The position numbers and the translations under genes were made by a program. From contig CAUYUJ010015723.1 in assembly GCA_963575745.1 (NCBI GenBank), forward strand, positions 97,501 through 161,500: a stretch of DNA of 64,000 nucleotides. The letters run 5' to 3'. The stretch comes from Prorocentrum cordatum. Its lineage: Eukaryota; Sar; Dinophyceae; Prorocentrales; Prorocentraceae. Positions 1-9,544 of the stretch are shown in pieces. The first letter of the stretch is position 1. Every line of letters begins with the position of its first letter. The notes under the pieces are model-generated. The model made no database searches. It had not been told where the DNA came from and saw only the letters and a program-made list of their open reading frames with translations.

Positions 1-1
1 A

Positions 2-1100
2 GATGCGAATTCGGATGCGACGCAGACGGAGGGCACCTTTGGCCACCAGTGGCATGAGTGTCAGAAGGTCTGGGAGCCGAGCGAAGACCCAGACGAGGCT
101 CAGCTCTTCCCAAACGACATACTTGAGCATGTTAAGTGGCTAAAGGACAAGGCGAAAGGTCCCCCCCCCCCCCCCCCCGCCGACTTCGACACTCTTGCGT
201 TGGTGCATGAGGTTCCTTTCCTCCCCCTTCAGTTAGAGCCTGTCCCAGCCACATATGTTTCCCAGGAGTGGGGTGCTACTCGTTTGCCCTGGGGTTTAAA
301 ATTTGTCACGGGTGGTTCTTGTTTGGCTAGCGGTCTACCCGAGGCGTGCCGCTGCTGGTGGGCTGTGGCCGCGTGGCCGAGCTGAGTCCTGGGGGACGGC
401 CCATTCGGGCCATCTCCAGGCCCCTTGCTGGGGCCACCCAAACCGTTCCTCGGGCCGAGCGTTTTGCTTTGATGCAGGCCATGCGGTATGACCCGGGAGG
501 CGTTGAATTTGTCAGTGACGCGCGCGAGGCCCAGCGCTGGAACGAACATCTGGCCATGGGATGCAGCAAGCATGCGGGCATGTGGCAATTTGTTTGAAGA
601 TTTGTTTGCCCGGTGCGCCTATCCACGAGCGGCCGAGGGTGAGATGGGCGCCCGCTCATGGAGAACTCGACTCCCTTCTCTTCGGCGTGGACCTCGTGAG
701 CCGAGATCGGTCTGTGCCGACGTTGGTGTTTGATTACCTCGGGGATATGGGCTGACCTTCTTTGCGAAGCTAGGTGCGAACCAGCATGAGGTAGCTGGAA
801 TTACGGTTCCTTTTCTCGGGACTCACTTTCTCTCTTTTTGTTGTTTCCTGCTCGGGCCGCGTTTTCCTTTCTCGGGCCGCTCAGTTCGTCGCCGCACAGG
901 CTGAAGCCCCTGCCATGTCTTTGGGTCCCGCCGAAACCCGATGGCGAGGCCCTCTCTGTCGATCCTCGATTACGACCTTGGGGTTGTGGAGAACGGGGGC
1001 GCGCGTTGTCCTTGGTGTCACAAGTCAGCCACATCTTCCCTCGCGCGTGCTAAGTTAGAGCAGCCAGGGGAGGCATGCGAGCCGTCGCCACTGCAATTGT
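2..1100 (+). pseudogene. Decayed dinoflagellate retroelement, RNase H domain relic
   Basis: The 3' part of a retroelement polyprotein, spread over three frames. Frame 2 (2-385) is open from the window edge and carries a first RNase H strand FVTGGSC, where TDGS is expected, so the first catalytic Asp appears to be Gly. Frame 1 (about 360-597) continues with QTVPRAERFALMQAM and FVSDA, matching the Glu helix and second Asp strand of RNase H. Frame 3 (about 610-755) gives VRWAPAHGELDSLL, matching the VKWVPAH strand. FAKLGANQHE at 761-790 matches the C-terminal helix. A possible zinc-binding tail (CPWC) lies near 1010. At least three frameshifts make it non-functional. Family assignment rests on motif order and is fairly secure; the RT part would lie left of the window. 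The zinc tail is tentative. Confidence 0.7.
160..178. repeat. Poly-C homopolymer
   Basis: A run of about 17 C inside the open frame of the RNase H relic, encoding a proline run in frame 2. Its exact length is liable to sequencing or replication error, so the frame across it is uncertain. Confidence 0.8.
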
Positions 1101-1780
1101 ATCTCTCGGCAGTGAGAGCTGAGCGGCACAATGGTCTCGTTCCTACGGCGCGATGTGCTGCAGTTTCCTCTGCCCTTCAAGAGTTGGGCTTCACGTATGA
1201 TGGCCTGCGCGCGCAGCCCCTTGGAGCCTTCGAGTTTCGAGGTCACCTTGTCAAGCCTTCGAAAAAGGTGGCTTCTATGCCGACGCTGTGGTGCCCGCGT
1301 CTCGATCGAAGCTCTTGTCTGGAGGGGCCTGATCGCCTGGTGCCGCACCCAAGCCGAGCGCGGCTCGGTGCAGTCCTGGCGCATTGTTGCTGCGCCTTCT
1401 GGACGCGAGGCACGCTAGGGGGCGACGTGGCTAGCTGGCAGCGGCTGCGGCCACGGTGCTGTCAGCTAGCTGCCGTCGCCCCGTAGTGGTCCTCGGCCTG
1501 TGCGCACGTGAGCTGGGCCATCGCGTCGGGAATACAGCCCGTGCCCTCCTCCTGCGTGCCAGGCTTCGTTCGACTCGGATGTTGTGCCTCGGCCTGTTCC
1601 CTTTTCTCTTCTCCCTGTTCCTGCGTCTTCTTCCTTCCGCATCCATCCTCCCTGGGGAATCCTCCCTCCTCCGTCCTGTCGACCGTCCTTCTCCTTACGT
1701 CGAAGTAATCATGGGTCTTGAAAATGGACAGGAGGCGGAGGTGCAAGACCGCGCGCCTCGCTCGATACATCCAAACGATA
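1101..1780. other. Unassigned spacer after the retroelement relic
   Basis: No recognisable gene. The reading frame 941-1486 stays open past the possible zinc tail but shows no motif I know beyond it. Bases 1560-1700 are pyrimidine-rich. It may be the decayed 3' end of the retroelement. Confidence 0.4.
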
Positions 1781-1784
1781 TGGC

Positions 1785-3025
1785 ACCCTGGGGTGCTGAA
1801 ACAAGCGCATCGCTTGAGACATCCTCACAATCTGCCCCGAAAGCAAAAGGAGTCTGGGCCAACAGGCGAACCGCTTGTCATCCCCACACCCTGGCCGCGA
1901 ACGGTTGCGTGAAATAATTCTTGTCGGCTCCCCTCGGGGCAAACCGCTTGAGACATCCCCACAGCCTGGCAGCGAAAGGGCCCATGAAAAACACCCTGGC
2001 GGTTCCCCCTTGGGGTGTTGAGAGCAGCAAATCGTATGGGGCATACTCACAATATATTCCACAAGCCAGCAAGTCCAAGTCATCAGCCAGGCACCCCGCA
2101 TGAGACATCCCAACAATCTGGCCGCGAACGGGCCCGTGAAATACTCCCTGGCGGTCCCCCTTTGGATGCTGAAACCAGCAACTCGCTTGAGACATCCTCA
2201 CATTCCGTTCCGAACGCAGACAAGGCCAAGCCACCACTCAGGCACATTGCTCGAGACATCCCCACATTAAAGCGCGAACGGGCATATGAAATACCCTCTG
2301 GCGGCTATCCCTTGGGGCGGTGAAGCCAGCAAATCGTTTGAGACACTTTCACACTCTGGCCCGAGAGCAGACACGTCCAAGCCACCAAATAGGAACACCG
2401 CCTGAGACATCCCCACAATCTGGCCGCGAACAAGGTCCGTGACATACCCCATGGCGGCCCCCCCCATCCAGGCGCTGAAGCGGACAAAATGCCTGAGACA
2501 TCTTCACACTCCGTATTGAAAAGTGTTCGTTTTTGTTTATTCATTGTTTTGCCGATTAGCGCAAGCCCTCGCACCCCCCCTCCCCCCCCCTATGGAGAAG
2601 ATTCGGGGTGTTTTTTCCGGCGCTTGTTTCGAGCAGGCGGAGTCTCCCCCCTAGGACGCACTGCTGCAAACAGCCGCACTTAGCAAGGGTCCGGAGCCAG
2701 ACGCCCCCTGCCCCCCCCCTCCGCCCAACGTCGAAACGCCGAATAAGAAAACGCTCACAAAACGAATACGTAAGTCCACGCCGCCAAACCGCTTCTGAGA
2801 CTTCCCCACAATCTGGCCGCGAACGGGCCCATGAAACACCCCCTGGCCCTGGCGGCCCCCCTTTGGGGTGCTGAGGCCAGCGAATCCCTGGAGGCATCCT
2901 CGCACTCTGGTCCCGAAAACAGACGCCCAGCCACCAAGCAGGCACACCGGCACACCGCCTGAGATCTCCCCACAATTTGGCCGCGAACGGACCCGTGAAA
3001 TACCCCCCTCACGGCTCCCCCGTAG
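1785..3025 (+). repeat. R150 tandem repeat array
   Basis: About eight diverged units of roughly 150 bp, each made of two related halves. One half contains GAGACATCCCCACAATCTGG followed by CCGCGAACGGGCCCGTGAAA and CCCCTGGCGG (seen near 1950, 2103, 2254, 2404, 2800 and 2962). The other contains GAGACATCCTCACACTCTGG and CGAAAGCAGAC (near 1815, 2340 and 2890). Between 2500 and 2770 the array is interrupted by C-rich sequence. Diverged copies of the same family recur at 62.37-62.62 and 62.94-62.99 kb. All minus- and plus-strand reading frames here are repeat shadows. Confidence 0.85.
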
Positions 3026-3039
3026 GGTATTCAAACCAA

Positions 3040-3365
3040 GTGAGAGTGAGGCTGATTGTGAGTGAGTCTGAGTGTGGGTGGCTCTGAATGTGAGCGAGTC
3101 TTGCTTTGAATGAGAAATAAGTCTGAGCACGAGTGAGTCGGAATTCGAGTGAGTTCTGACTGTGAGCAAGGCTGAGCATGAGTGAGTCTGCGCATGAGTG
3201 AGCCGAAGTGCAAGTGAGTCTGAGTGCGAGTGAGTCTAAGTCTGAGTGAGGAAGAGGAGTATGTGAGTGAGTCTGAGTGTGAGTGAGTCTGCGCACGAAT
3301 GAGTCTGAGTATGACTGAGTCTGAGTGCGAGCGAGTCTGAGAATGAGCGACGCTGACTGAGGAAG
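3040..3365 (+). repeat. GTGAGTCTGA short-unit minisatellite
   Basis: Degenerate tandem repeat with a 10-12 base core GAGTGAGTCTGAGTGT. It directly abuts the last R150 unit. The serine/histidine-rich frames on the minus strand are produced by the repeat. Confidence 0.85.
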
Positions 3366-4340
3366 AGAAGGAATTGGGGGAGGTTGACGTGTGAGGCGTG
3401 AGTCGGAGGCGCGTGAATAAGAATTGGAACCCCAATCTTAGGATGGTTGCGGAACAATGCGAAGTGATCGCGAGGCGCTCGAGCATGGTCCAAATTTCGC
3501 TCAACATGTGTATCTTGTATTGTCTTCTCTGATGAGGAATGGTGGGGAGGGCTAGCACTGACCCCGATTGGCGGCCCGTCGAGCGGAGAGGCGGCGCATG
3601 TTGAGAAGGAGCATAGGCCTCCAATTGGTGGAGAACCCTCGCTCCCTCGCCCCCCTCCTGCCCCTCACCTCCGCCCGCCCCCCACCCACCCCCTCCCCCC
3701 TCCCCAAGCTCCCTCCTCCCCCCACTGCGTCTTCAGCGTAGTGCACACCCCCGGCAAGGATGCCCTCTGACATTTCTCCGCGGACCTCCGAGTTCCGAGT
3801 TCCCTCCTCCCCCAAGGCAACCGCCCGCGATGAACCAGCCTGGGCCGGCGGAGTGAGCGAAGCGATCAAGTACATGTGCCCTCCAACCCGTGGCGCTTGT
3901 AGGTATGGCGGTGGTACCCCCCCAGGGTGGAGGAGGGGCGAGGAAGAATTGGCACGCTGATCCTCTTTCGCCAAGAGGGCTGGTGAGATATGACCTCGGT
4001 CGGCTTCCGCTCCGTGTCCAGCAGCAGGCGCAGTAATGGGTGCCAGACGGCAACAATCACGCGTGAGTGAAAAGAATGTGGAGTCGCGTCGCCACGCACA
4101 TCCACAACTACGCCGCGCTGGGTGTCAGGGGTGAGAGGAGGGAGGATGAAAAACGGAGGAAGACGAGGATCGAGGATGGAGGAAGAAGAGGAGGGTGGAT
4201 GGAGACTGGAAGGGGGAGAACGAGGAAAGGGTGGAGGATGGCGGAAAGAACGCAGTAGGAAGGAGTCATAACAACCCCCCAGAACCTAGAAGCCACCCAG
4301 GCCCCCCCGCCCTCCTTCCCCGAAAACCCTCTAACCGCTC
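3366..4340. other. Unassigned intergenic or intronic sequence
   Basis: No gene recognised. It holds a C-rich stretch (3640-3730) and a purine-rich stretch (4125-4260). Bases 3841-3868 (GGCCGGCGGAGTGAGCGAAG and following) recur in inverted orientation at about 46.56-46.59 kb. Confidence 0.4.
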
Positions 4341-4349
4341 CCCCCATCG

Positions 4350-4410
4350 CCTTTCCCTCCTCCTCGTCCTGCTCCTCCTCCTCCTCCTCATCCTCCTCCT
4401 CCTGGGAAGA
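4350..4410. repeat. (TCC)n microsatellite
   Basis: Pyrimidine-rich run of CTC/TCC triplets, interrupted by single substitutions. Confidence 0.9.
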
Positions 4411-4625
4411 TGAGGAGGATGACCAGGAGGTCCAGCGAGAGAGAGGAGAGGGCGGAGGAGAAGGCGCAAGGAGGACGTCGGAGTAGGACGAGGCAGGAGC
4501 ACGCAGGATTATGGCGAGGCTGCAGGCTGTGGACGAGGCTGCGGACCGAGGGTGCCATCGAAGGCCGGCACTCCTCCCGTCGGTGACGCGCCGCCGCCGC
4601 TGAGGGCGGCGGCCACCCGCCGCAG

Positions 4626-4697
4626 GAGCTGCGTGGCCACGACTGCAGCGTCCTCATCCACTGCTCCGACGGCTGGGACCGCACCGCCCAGGTGTCG
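4626..4697 (+). CDS. Myotubularin-type phosphatase, active-site exon
   Basis: A 24-codon exon encoding DCSVLIHCSDGWDRTAQVS. HCSDGWDRTAQ is the Cx5R active-site loop of myotubularin phosphatases: Cys is the nucleophile, and Arg and the two Asp residues position a 3-phosphorylated phosphoinositide. It begins after a C/G-rich AG acceptor (CCGCCGCAG|GAG). It ends at TCG|GC, a GC donor, chosen because adding Val-Ser restores the exact family spacing to the next exon; a GT donor six bases earlier (CAG|GTG) would lose two residues. The frame is also open upstream to 4587, so an earlier acceptor is possible. Upstream exons (PH-GRAM and N-terminal phosphatase parts) were not found. Membrane trafficking or lipid turnover is the family role; this protein's substrate is inferred. 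Confidence 0.82.
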
Positions 4698-4825
4698 GCG
4701 CCGTCGCTCGGCGGCGCCCGATCGGACCAGGCCGGACCGGACCAGACCGACGACGGCACCGGCGACGGCGGTGGCGGCGACGACAACCACGGCGACGACG
4801 GCGGCGGCGACGGCAGCAACGAGGA

Positions 4826-5150
4826 CGAGGAGGGGGGCAGGAGGAGCGATGGAGGAGGAGGAGGGGGAGGAGGAGGAGGATGAGGAGGAGGAGGAGGAGG
4901 AGGAGGAATCAGAGGGGCGTCTCAGGGGCTCGGAGCTGGTGCTATGGGGGTTACAGGGGGGCTCTAGGGGGCTGCTGGGATGGGCAGGAGGGACTTGGAC
5001 AACGGGGAGGAGGAAGAGGAGGAGTAGGAGGAGGAAGACGAGGACGAGGAAGAGGACGAGGTGGAGGAAGAGACGGAGGAGGAGGGGGAGGACGAGGAAG
5101 GGGAAGAGGAGAAGGAGGATGAGGAGGAGTAGGAGGAGAAGGAGGACGAC
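4826..5150. repeat. (GGA)n purine-rich microsatellite
   Basis: Long degenerate GAG/GGA tract with GAC interruptions. Low-complexity Glu/Arg/Gly frames and the opposite Leu/Ser/Pro frames across it are artefacts. Confidence 0.9.
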
Positions 5151-5560
5151 GATCGTTTTTAAACAGTCGTGTAGCCCACCGAGGCGACAACCGCTCTCGT
5201 GCTCTAATCTGGCAAGACCACTGAGACTGGTGCCCACTGTTGCGATGTCTTTCCGCGCACTCGGGCGAGCACAACGTCGGCGGTGAGCGAGGGGGGGAAT
5301 TGTGAAGGAGATGGCCTGCTCAGAAGGCTCGGAAGTCCTCCAGGCTTCTGAGAAGGTTTCTAAGCTTTCCTCGAAGACGCAGACTCACTTCCCCCCTCGC
5401 TCGCCGCCGACAGACAGTTGTAAGCGGGAATTGGTGGTGCATGCGATGACTCTAATTATTATTGCGATTGCCAGGTTTCGATCATGATGGATGCTGGCTT
5501 AGATCTTGTCATTGCAGCGATGCCCGTGATGAGAAAGCTGCGCTCAGGAGGCTTCAGACC

Positions 5561-5612
5561 CTGGAGGGTTCCGTATCTGATGAGGGCGGCGGTGATATCC
5601 ATGGAGTCACGG
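5561..5612 (+). repeat. Dispersed repeat fragment, copy 1
   Basis: About 45-50 bases including TCTGATGAGGGCGGCGGTGA and TATCCATGG, nearly repeated at 8727-8775. Both copies follow a CCCTGGA motif. Its nature is unknown. Confidence 0.65.
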
Positions 5613-5907
5613 CCGGTTCCCAGGGGGAATGAAGCACGCGAGTTTATGAATCAGTGAGCGGTCGGGAATGTGGCCTCGAGACGGTCGCGGTTGGAAACCC
5701 GAGTCTGTCTCGGGGCCCGTTGGGTGCCACGTTGGGCCTTCTTGGGGCCCCCTGGGCATTCTTGAGCCATCTGGGCGCGTTTGCAAGGAATGCGGTCAAC
5801 AACTTTTGGTCAGCGTGTCGCTCCTCCGGTTACGCTTCGGCGCGACGCGCTATCCTCGGTCCGGTCACGTCCCGAGCCGTTCCCAGCCTCTCGCCCCGCG
5901 GAGCGGA

Positions 5908-5944
5908 GCGACACGCTATCAGCTCCCAAGGCATAGCGTGTCGC
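5908..5944. repeat. 12-bp perfect inverted repeat
   Basis: GCGACACGCTAT and ATAGCGTGTCGC separated by 13 bases. Two more partial copies of the same motif lie nearby (5816-5823, 5959-5967), so the motif occurs several times in both orientations within 160 bases. Confidence 0.75.
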
Positions 5945-6162
5945 CGGGGCCATCGCCACGACACGCTGTGCAAGAGTTCCCGCCCGTGTCAGGGCCGTCC
6001 TGGAAAGTGTTTGGACCGTTGGGATTGGTCTTGGGGCAGTCCAGGGGTGTTCTTGGGCCCAGAGGTCCGTCAAGGAGTGAGTTCACGCCCCCCCTCCCCC
6101 CAAATTGGATTTTGGACTTCCTGGGAGGAGGAACAGGGAAAGGGGGAAAGCCAAATACTTCA

Positions 6163-6216
6163 CACACGCACGCACGCACGCACGCACACCCACACACACA
6201 CACACACACACACACC
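6163..6216. repeat. (ACGC)n/(AC)n microsatellite
   Basis: ACGC repeats passing directly into a CA dinucleotide run of about 12 units. Confidence 0.92.
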
Positions 6217-6598
6217 CGGCAAACCGGCGTCGGCGGGTTCAAAGAACATGTCGATTGCGTTGCAGCCGCTTTGATTCATGAGGTGCAGAGCTGGAAATAC
6301 ACACCAGGCGTTTCAGATCCAGCGCACGCACCACGACCAGACCGTGCGACGGCGAGAAGCAATTCCGATCGTGATATTGTGACTGTTGTTGAGGTAGTGG
6401 TTTTCTGTAGATTTGCACCCAGGATCGATATGATGCAGTCAGGGATGCAGGCGATTGGCATGATAGTGTAACATTTCCTGCGCTCTTCCTCGACATGTTG
6501 TGGCCCTCCTGGTCCGCTCTCTGCAGTTCACACGTCGTGTCCGATCTGATCGGGGTACCGCCCGTAGTTCGCGCAGATTGGTCTCTTGAATGACCAAG

Positions 6599-6637
6599 GC
6601 CATGGCGATGTTGTGCATGGACGGGAACTACCGCACG
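6599..6637 (+). CDS. Myotubularin-type phosphatase, 39-base exon
   Basis: Thirteen codons encoding AMAMLCMDGNYRT. Joined to the previous exon this gives TAQ-VS-AMAMLCMDGNYRT, which aligns without gaps to the family segment TAQLTALAMLMLDPYYRT that follows the active site. The acceptor is ACCAAG|GCC and the donor ACG|GCGCAC (GC type). An in-frame TGA at 6587-6589 means the exon cannot extend further left than that. The usual DPYYRT is DGNYRT here. The short length makes the call depend on its fit with both neighbours. Confidence 0.75.
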
Positions 6638-6639
6638 GC

Positions 6640-8030
6640 GCACCCCTTTGCTTGGTTCATGTTTGGGTCATGTGTTGCAGATTCAGAGATCAGTCCCCAC
6701 CCCTCTCGCAGAATAGAAGCTACAGGTGGAGGCACCGGCAATATTCTCCCTCCTCTGGCGCCATCACCATACCCACGCGGGGCGGCAGTTGCGATTGGGG
6801 GAGCGCTCTTGGAAGCAATGCCTTCACCAGGGCACAGACTTCGAAGATGCGTGCATGTCTTAGCTGTCCGGACAGCGCTTGCACTAGCAAGTCCTTACGA
6901 CAGTGCAACTAGCTTCGGTCTCAGAACAAGACAGCAATAGGCCTGACTGCAGTAGGTCTACGATAGGCCTGACAGCGATCGAGCTCCTCAGTGCGGTTCT
7001 CGCAACAACAGGTCCCACTGCACAACAGCCGCCGGTGTTGTCTAATGCAGTCCTGGGCAATCGGGTGGGATCCCCTGGTGGTCGCCCTGTGGCTGCCCGC
7101 CGCCGGCGTGCTGGCGAGCGAGTATGAAGAGGACGGAATGACCTTACAAGGGAATACGAGGGTCGCGTCGTGTCGACGTGGCGGCGACCCCAGCGTGGGC
7201 GGTCAGGGTCGAACGCCGACGCTTGTTCAGAGTCGGCCGCTCCCGAACAATCGGAAAGCCGCGATCGTCTCTGGCCGAACGCTCCATGCCGTGTTAGAAG
7301 GCTGCGCGCAAAAGGGCACGACACGCACTTGCCCTACCCTTGCATCCTCTCCCCTCCGGCCCACCCTCGGACATGCATGTACTCGGCAGCGCGCGGGGGG
7401 GAAGCGAGAGGGGACAAGCCTCCTTCACACCGCATCGTTGCCTTGAACTGGCGACTGCCGCCCCAGTTCCGAAGCCTCGTCCACCAGATCCTCCCGGGCG
7501 GCGCCCGGAGGCGGGCTGGGCGATGGTCGGGGGACGGACCGCGTGGTGACCTCGATTTCCCCAGGGACTTCACCGCGCGATCCATCACCACACGGTGCTT
7601 GGACCTTGCAAGCTCTGGTCGCGCGGACTCAAACGGGCAGGCCGGGCGGGCGGGCCCTGACGAGCGGCCTGGGCAGGCGAGACGTTGATGCGCGATGTTT
7701 GAGTTGATCGTGCGGAAGTCCAGGGCGAGAATCTGGGTCCAGGTCAGACTGGAGGAAGGTCTCGGCGGAAATGCGAGCAGCACAATTCGCTCTGATGAAA
7801 GCAGGGTGCCAAGGCCGAGTGGAGCATTCAAAATGGGCACCAGGCAGGGGGCATCAACACGAATTATCATGCAGGCGTGATCTATCAACAACAGCACCAT
7901 CATCATCAGGAGGGAACGGCACCTTTCTGGTCTGGGCCATTGTCTGAGAGGGTCGAGGGCTTCAGAGAGGCAGGTTGCCCTCTGAGAAGGCCGCTCTCAC
8001 CCTCGATCGCCCCACCTCTCTTCCTTGGCG
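6640..8030. other. Unassigned intronic sequence
   Basis: No gene or clear repeat seen. Around 7632-7652, ACGGGCAGGCCGGGCGGGCG also occurs near 44.31 kb, suggesting a small dispersed repeat. Confidence 0.4.
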
Positions 8031-8046
8031 CCGCCGGCCTGCTCTT

Positions 8047-8262
8047 CAAACATCTGCCCGTTTTGCTTGTCCAGGGGTGCGTTTTGGCCAGCATCGTGGA
8101 CGTCTGCGTGCCTGGCGTGCCGCCAGCAGCCCATCCAGAAGCGATGCCTCAAACATCTGCCTTTCCTACCTTTCCAGGGACGCGTTTCGGCCTGGATTAA
8201 TGATTGCGGACGTCTCGCGTGCACGGCGTGCCGCCACTAGGCCATCAAGAAGCGATGCGCAG
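8047..8262 (+). repeat. Tandem pair of about 105-bp units
   Basis: Two units, 8047-8150 and 8151-8262. Each begins CAAACATCTGCC, passes through GCGTGCCGCCA and ends CATC(C)AGAAGCGATGC. A related fragment (CACCAGCCCATCCAGAGACG) is at about 41831-41850, so the unit belongs to a dispersed family. Confidence 0.75.
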
Positions 8263-8389
8263 GCGAGCCGCCTTGATTGGTTAAGAGGAGCAAGCCGTGG
8301 ATCAAAGAGGGGGGCAGCGGCCAGGATCATCCTGAGCAGACCCATGAGTGAACCGTATCGTATGCTTTGCGGGTCGTTCGAAGGAGGAT

Positions 8390-8425
8390 GGGGAGGAGGA
8401 GGAGGAGGAGGAGGAGGAGGAGGAC
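8390..8425. repeat. (GGA)n microsatellite
   Basis: About ten GGA triplets. Confidence 0.92.
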
Positions 8426-8726
8426 CAGTGCAAACCCAACAGCCATCAACGATGTTGGAATGAACTCTCCCTCCAAGCTCCTTCTTCATAGTCCTCTACA
8501 GCGGTTCATTTATATAGGGGGAACTGCCTCGTTGAAAGACAACCGTTTGAATACCGTCAAACATGCCAAAACATTGTTCTCGGGATTTCCACGCCACGGA
8601 TCAACCTGATTGCTGCGTCCTGAAAATCTGGAGTCGTGCCTGAACGCAATGGTTGGGACTTCACTACCGCGAATCAACATACGGTGGGGACGTTCGTTAA
8701 GGAATGTGCCCAGGAGGCTGCAGGCC

Positions 8727-8775
8727 CTGGAAAAGTCATTGTCTGATGAGGGCGGCGGTGGTATCCATGGCCGAT
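8727..8775 (+). repeat. Dispersed repeat fragment, copy 2
   Basis: Second copy of the fragment at 5561-5612, with TCTGATGAGGGCGGCGGTGG and TATCCATGG. It lies 3.1 kb downstream in the same orientation. Confidence 0.65.
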
Positions 8776-8938
8776 CCATTATTGGAGTTCCACACGCTTC
8801 CAGACCGTGGATTCCTTGTCCAATGGTTCCTTATCCAGTGCCCACAGCGTACTTTTTGCGCCGGCATAATCCTGAATCCTTCCAAATGACCATCTGTGGA
8901 CGTTGACCATGGGAATCAGTGATACTCCCGCAAATATT

Positions 8939-9182
8939 GAAAACGAATGTGCGTGGCGCTTATACGAGAGCCACATTTTGAAACCTAACCGCTCTCAATC
9001 CGTGAAGCTCTGATAAGCTGTTGAAGCGGATGTGCTCGGCGCCAAGGCGAGCGCTACATTTTGAAAAGGAGCCGCCCTCAATCCGTGAAAATTCGGCTGA
9101 TTTTCAAAACGAGTGTTCGGGGCGCGAAGGCGAGAACCACATTTTCAAAACGACCCTCCCTCCATCTGTGAAGCTGTTGTCA
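8939..9182 (+). repeat. Three tandem 80-85 bp units
   Basis: Three diverged units starting near 8939, 9023 and 9105. Each carries a GATGTGC/GAGTGTTC start, GGCGCnAAGGCGAG, CACATTTTGAAA and CCCTCAATCCGTGAA. This stretch is visibly less GC-rich than its surroundings. Confidence 0.8.
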
Positions 9183-9544
9183 TTGTTTAAACTTCGGAAT
9201 GCTCGATGGTAAGGAAGTCTAAGGCGAAACGCCCGGCCCGCTTTAAAAACTTGCCTCGGGGTGCGACATGGGGAAATTATTTGTCAGGAGAATGAATGGA
9301 GGTGGAGGCGGAGGGGATGGTGGGTGGAGGGGGGGAGGAGGAACTGAATGAAAAGCAGTCAAGGCAAGACAAGGAACTGGATAGGACAGGAAACGACGAC
9401 GACGACAGGATTTCGCGGACACTTCGCCCTCCGAGCCTCTTTGAGCCATCTTGAGGCTTTACTGGGGTACGCATGGAAGTTTGCAAAGCCTTTTTGGGGT
9501 TAGTTTGGGGGCCATGGGGGCCCTCTTGGAGGCATCCTGGAGGC

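Larger units (their letters stand above)
4698..6598 (+). other. Myotubularin intron 1 (GC-AG)
   Basis: A 1901-base intron placed by homology, starting GCGCCG and ending ACCAAG. It contains the purine-rich microsatellite at 4826-5150, a repeat fragment shared with 8.73 kb, an inverted repeat at 5908-5944 and a CA/CG-type microsatellite. No other gene was recognised in it. Confidence 0.65.
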
